Below, piece by piece: positions 63,735 through 64,000 of a stretch of 64,000 nt of DNA (position 1 is its first letter; each line of letters begins with the position of its first letter). Source of the stretch: Thermoanaerobaculia bacterium. Its GTDB lineage: Bacteria > Acidobacteriota > Thermoanaerobaculia > Multivoradales > JAIOJS01. The stretch covers positions 1-64,000 of the forward strand of contig JAUIDB010000008.1 of the NCBI GenBank assembly GCA_030429235.1. The letters are read 5' to 3'. The position numbers were made by a program, and so were the translations under genes. The notes beneath the pieces are model-generated. The model was not told the origin of the DNA, ran no database searches, and worked only from the letters and a program-made list of their open reading frames with translations.

Positions 63735-64000
63735 ATGAGTCCCCGAGATCCGCAGAGTTCGTCGCTCGAGACCGAGGTTCGAGAGCTCGTACGGCGCGCG
63801 GTCGACAACTTGTTGCCGTCCGGTTCGACCGCCTCGCCGGAGCCGTCTGGCTCCCACGCGGCCGAGCGATCCATCGCTCTGGGAGCCGACCATGGAGGCT
63901 ACCGGATGAAGGAGGCGCTGTCGGTCTGGTTGCGTGAGGCCGGCTGGCAGGTCGTGGATTGCGGGACCGACAGCGAGGAATCGGTGGACTACCCCGACTT
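63735..64000 (+). CDS. rpiB: ribose-5-phosphate isomerase B family protein with N-terminal extension, partial
   Basis: The first 88 codons of an RpiB/LacA-type isomerase, cut by the window end. The catalytic domain starts near residue 47 with ALGADHGGYRMKEAL (substrate-binding DHGG) and VDCGTDSEESVDYPDF. Ordinary RpiB begins right at that strand. The additional about 45 residues consist of an amphipathic helix, LETEVRELVRRAVDNLL, and a Ser/Pro/Gly-rich linker. This layout is that of encapsulation peptides of bacterial microcompartment cargo. Confidence 0.85.
   Translation, partial: MSPRDPQSSSLETEVRELVRRAVDNLLPSGSTASPEPSGSHAAERSIALGADHGGYRMKEALSVWLREAGWQVVDCGTDSEESVDYPD

Overview
The window is 64 kb of GC-rich, densely packed chromosomal DNA from a diderm bacterium. 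I saw no rRNA, tRNA, CRISPR array, insertion sequence or phage gene, and no gap above 300 bases. LptD, TamB/BamA-family proteins, RND pumps and Wza/Wzc show an outer membrane. The very high GC, many TTG/GTG starts, TPR proteins, TonB-C fusions and a kinase-fold receptor fit Acidobacteriota (Thermoanaerobaculia- or Polarisedimenticolia-like) or a myxobacterial relative. This placement is an inference and needs marker-gene phylogeny.

Layout. 1-3.6 kb: a truncated P-loop ATPase, an unknown protein, and exonuclease VII (xseA-xseB) with a small membrane protein. 3.8-11.7 kb: a drug/metal efflux operon with one membrane-fusion protein and two different RND permeases. 11.8-18.8 kb: an arginase-family enzyme; a reverse-strand operon of AAA ATPase, membrane protein and TPR protein; a zinc-ribbon rhomboid; a JAMM protease-MoeB/rhodanese-metallo-beta-lactamase operon. 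18.8-25.3 kb: HAD-type 5'-nucleotidase, a transmembrane pseudokinase fused to a TonB C-terminal domain, mltG-ruvX, and a thiolase. 25.3-41.7 kb: lptD carrying a TonB-C insertion, nucleotide-sugar genes (rmlA-like, rmlD, gmd/rmd-like), a fused polyprenol kinase/DUF92 protein, tlyA, nadK, tamB and a BamA/TamA protein. 41.9-43.1 kb: ribBA. 43.1-60.8 kb: an exopolysaccharide cluster with two glycosyltransferases, two polymerase/ligase-like proteins, Wza, Wzc, CpsB-type phosphatase, TPR proteins, a UDP-HexNAc dehydrogenase and epimerase, VanZ and a priming phosphotransferase. No Wzx flippase was seen. 60.9-64 kb: metF, DUF4920, DUF3052, a coiled-coil protein, and the start of an rpiB with an encapsulation-peptide-like N-terminus.

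Main themes. Envelope biogenesis dominates: LPS insertion, TamB/BamA transport, peptidoglycan synthesis, and polysaccharide synthesis and export. The most unusual items are LptD with a TonB C-terminal domain between two barrel strands, a cytoplasmic pseudokinase joined through a membrane helix and a QAAAE coiled coil to a periplasmic TonB domain, and an RpiB whose leader suggests that a sugar-phosphate microcompartment locus lies just beyond the right edge. Many transcription units have a TANNNT -10 box only 6-10 nt before the start codon and no Shine-Dalgarno, so leaderless transcripts are probably common here.
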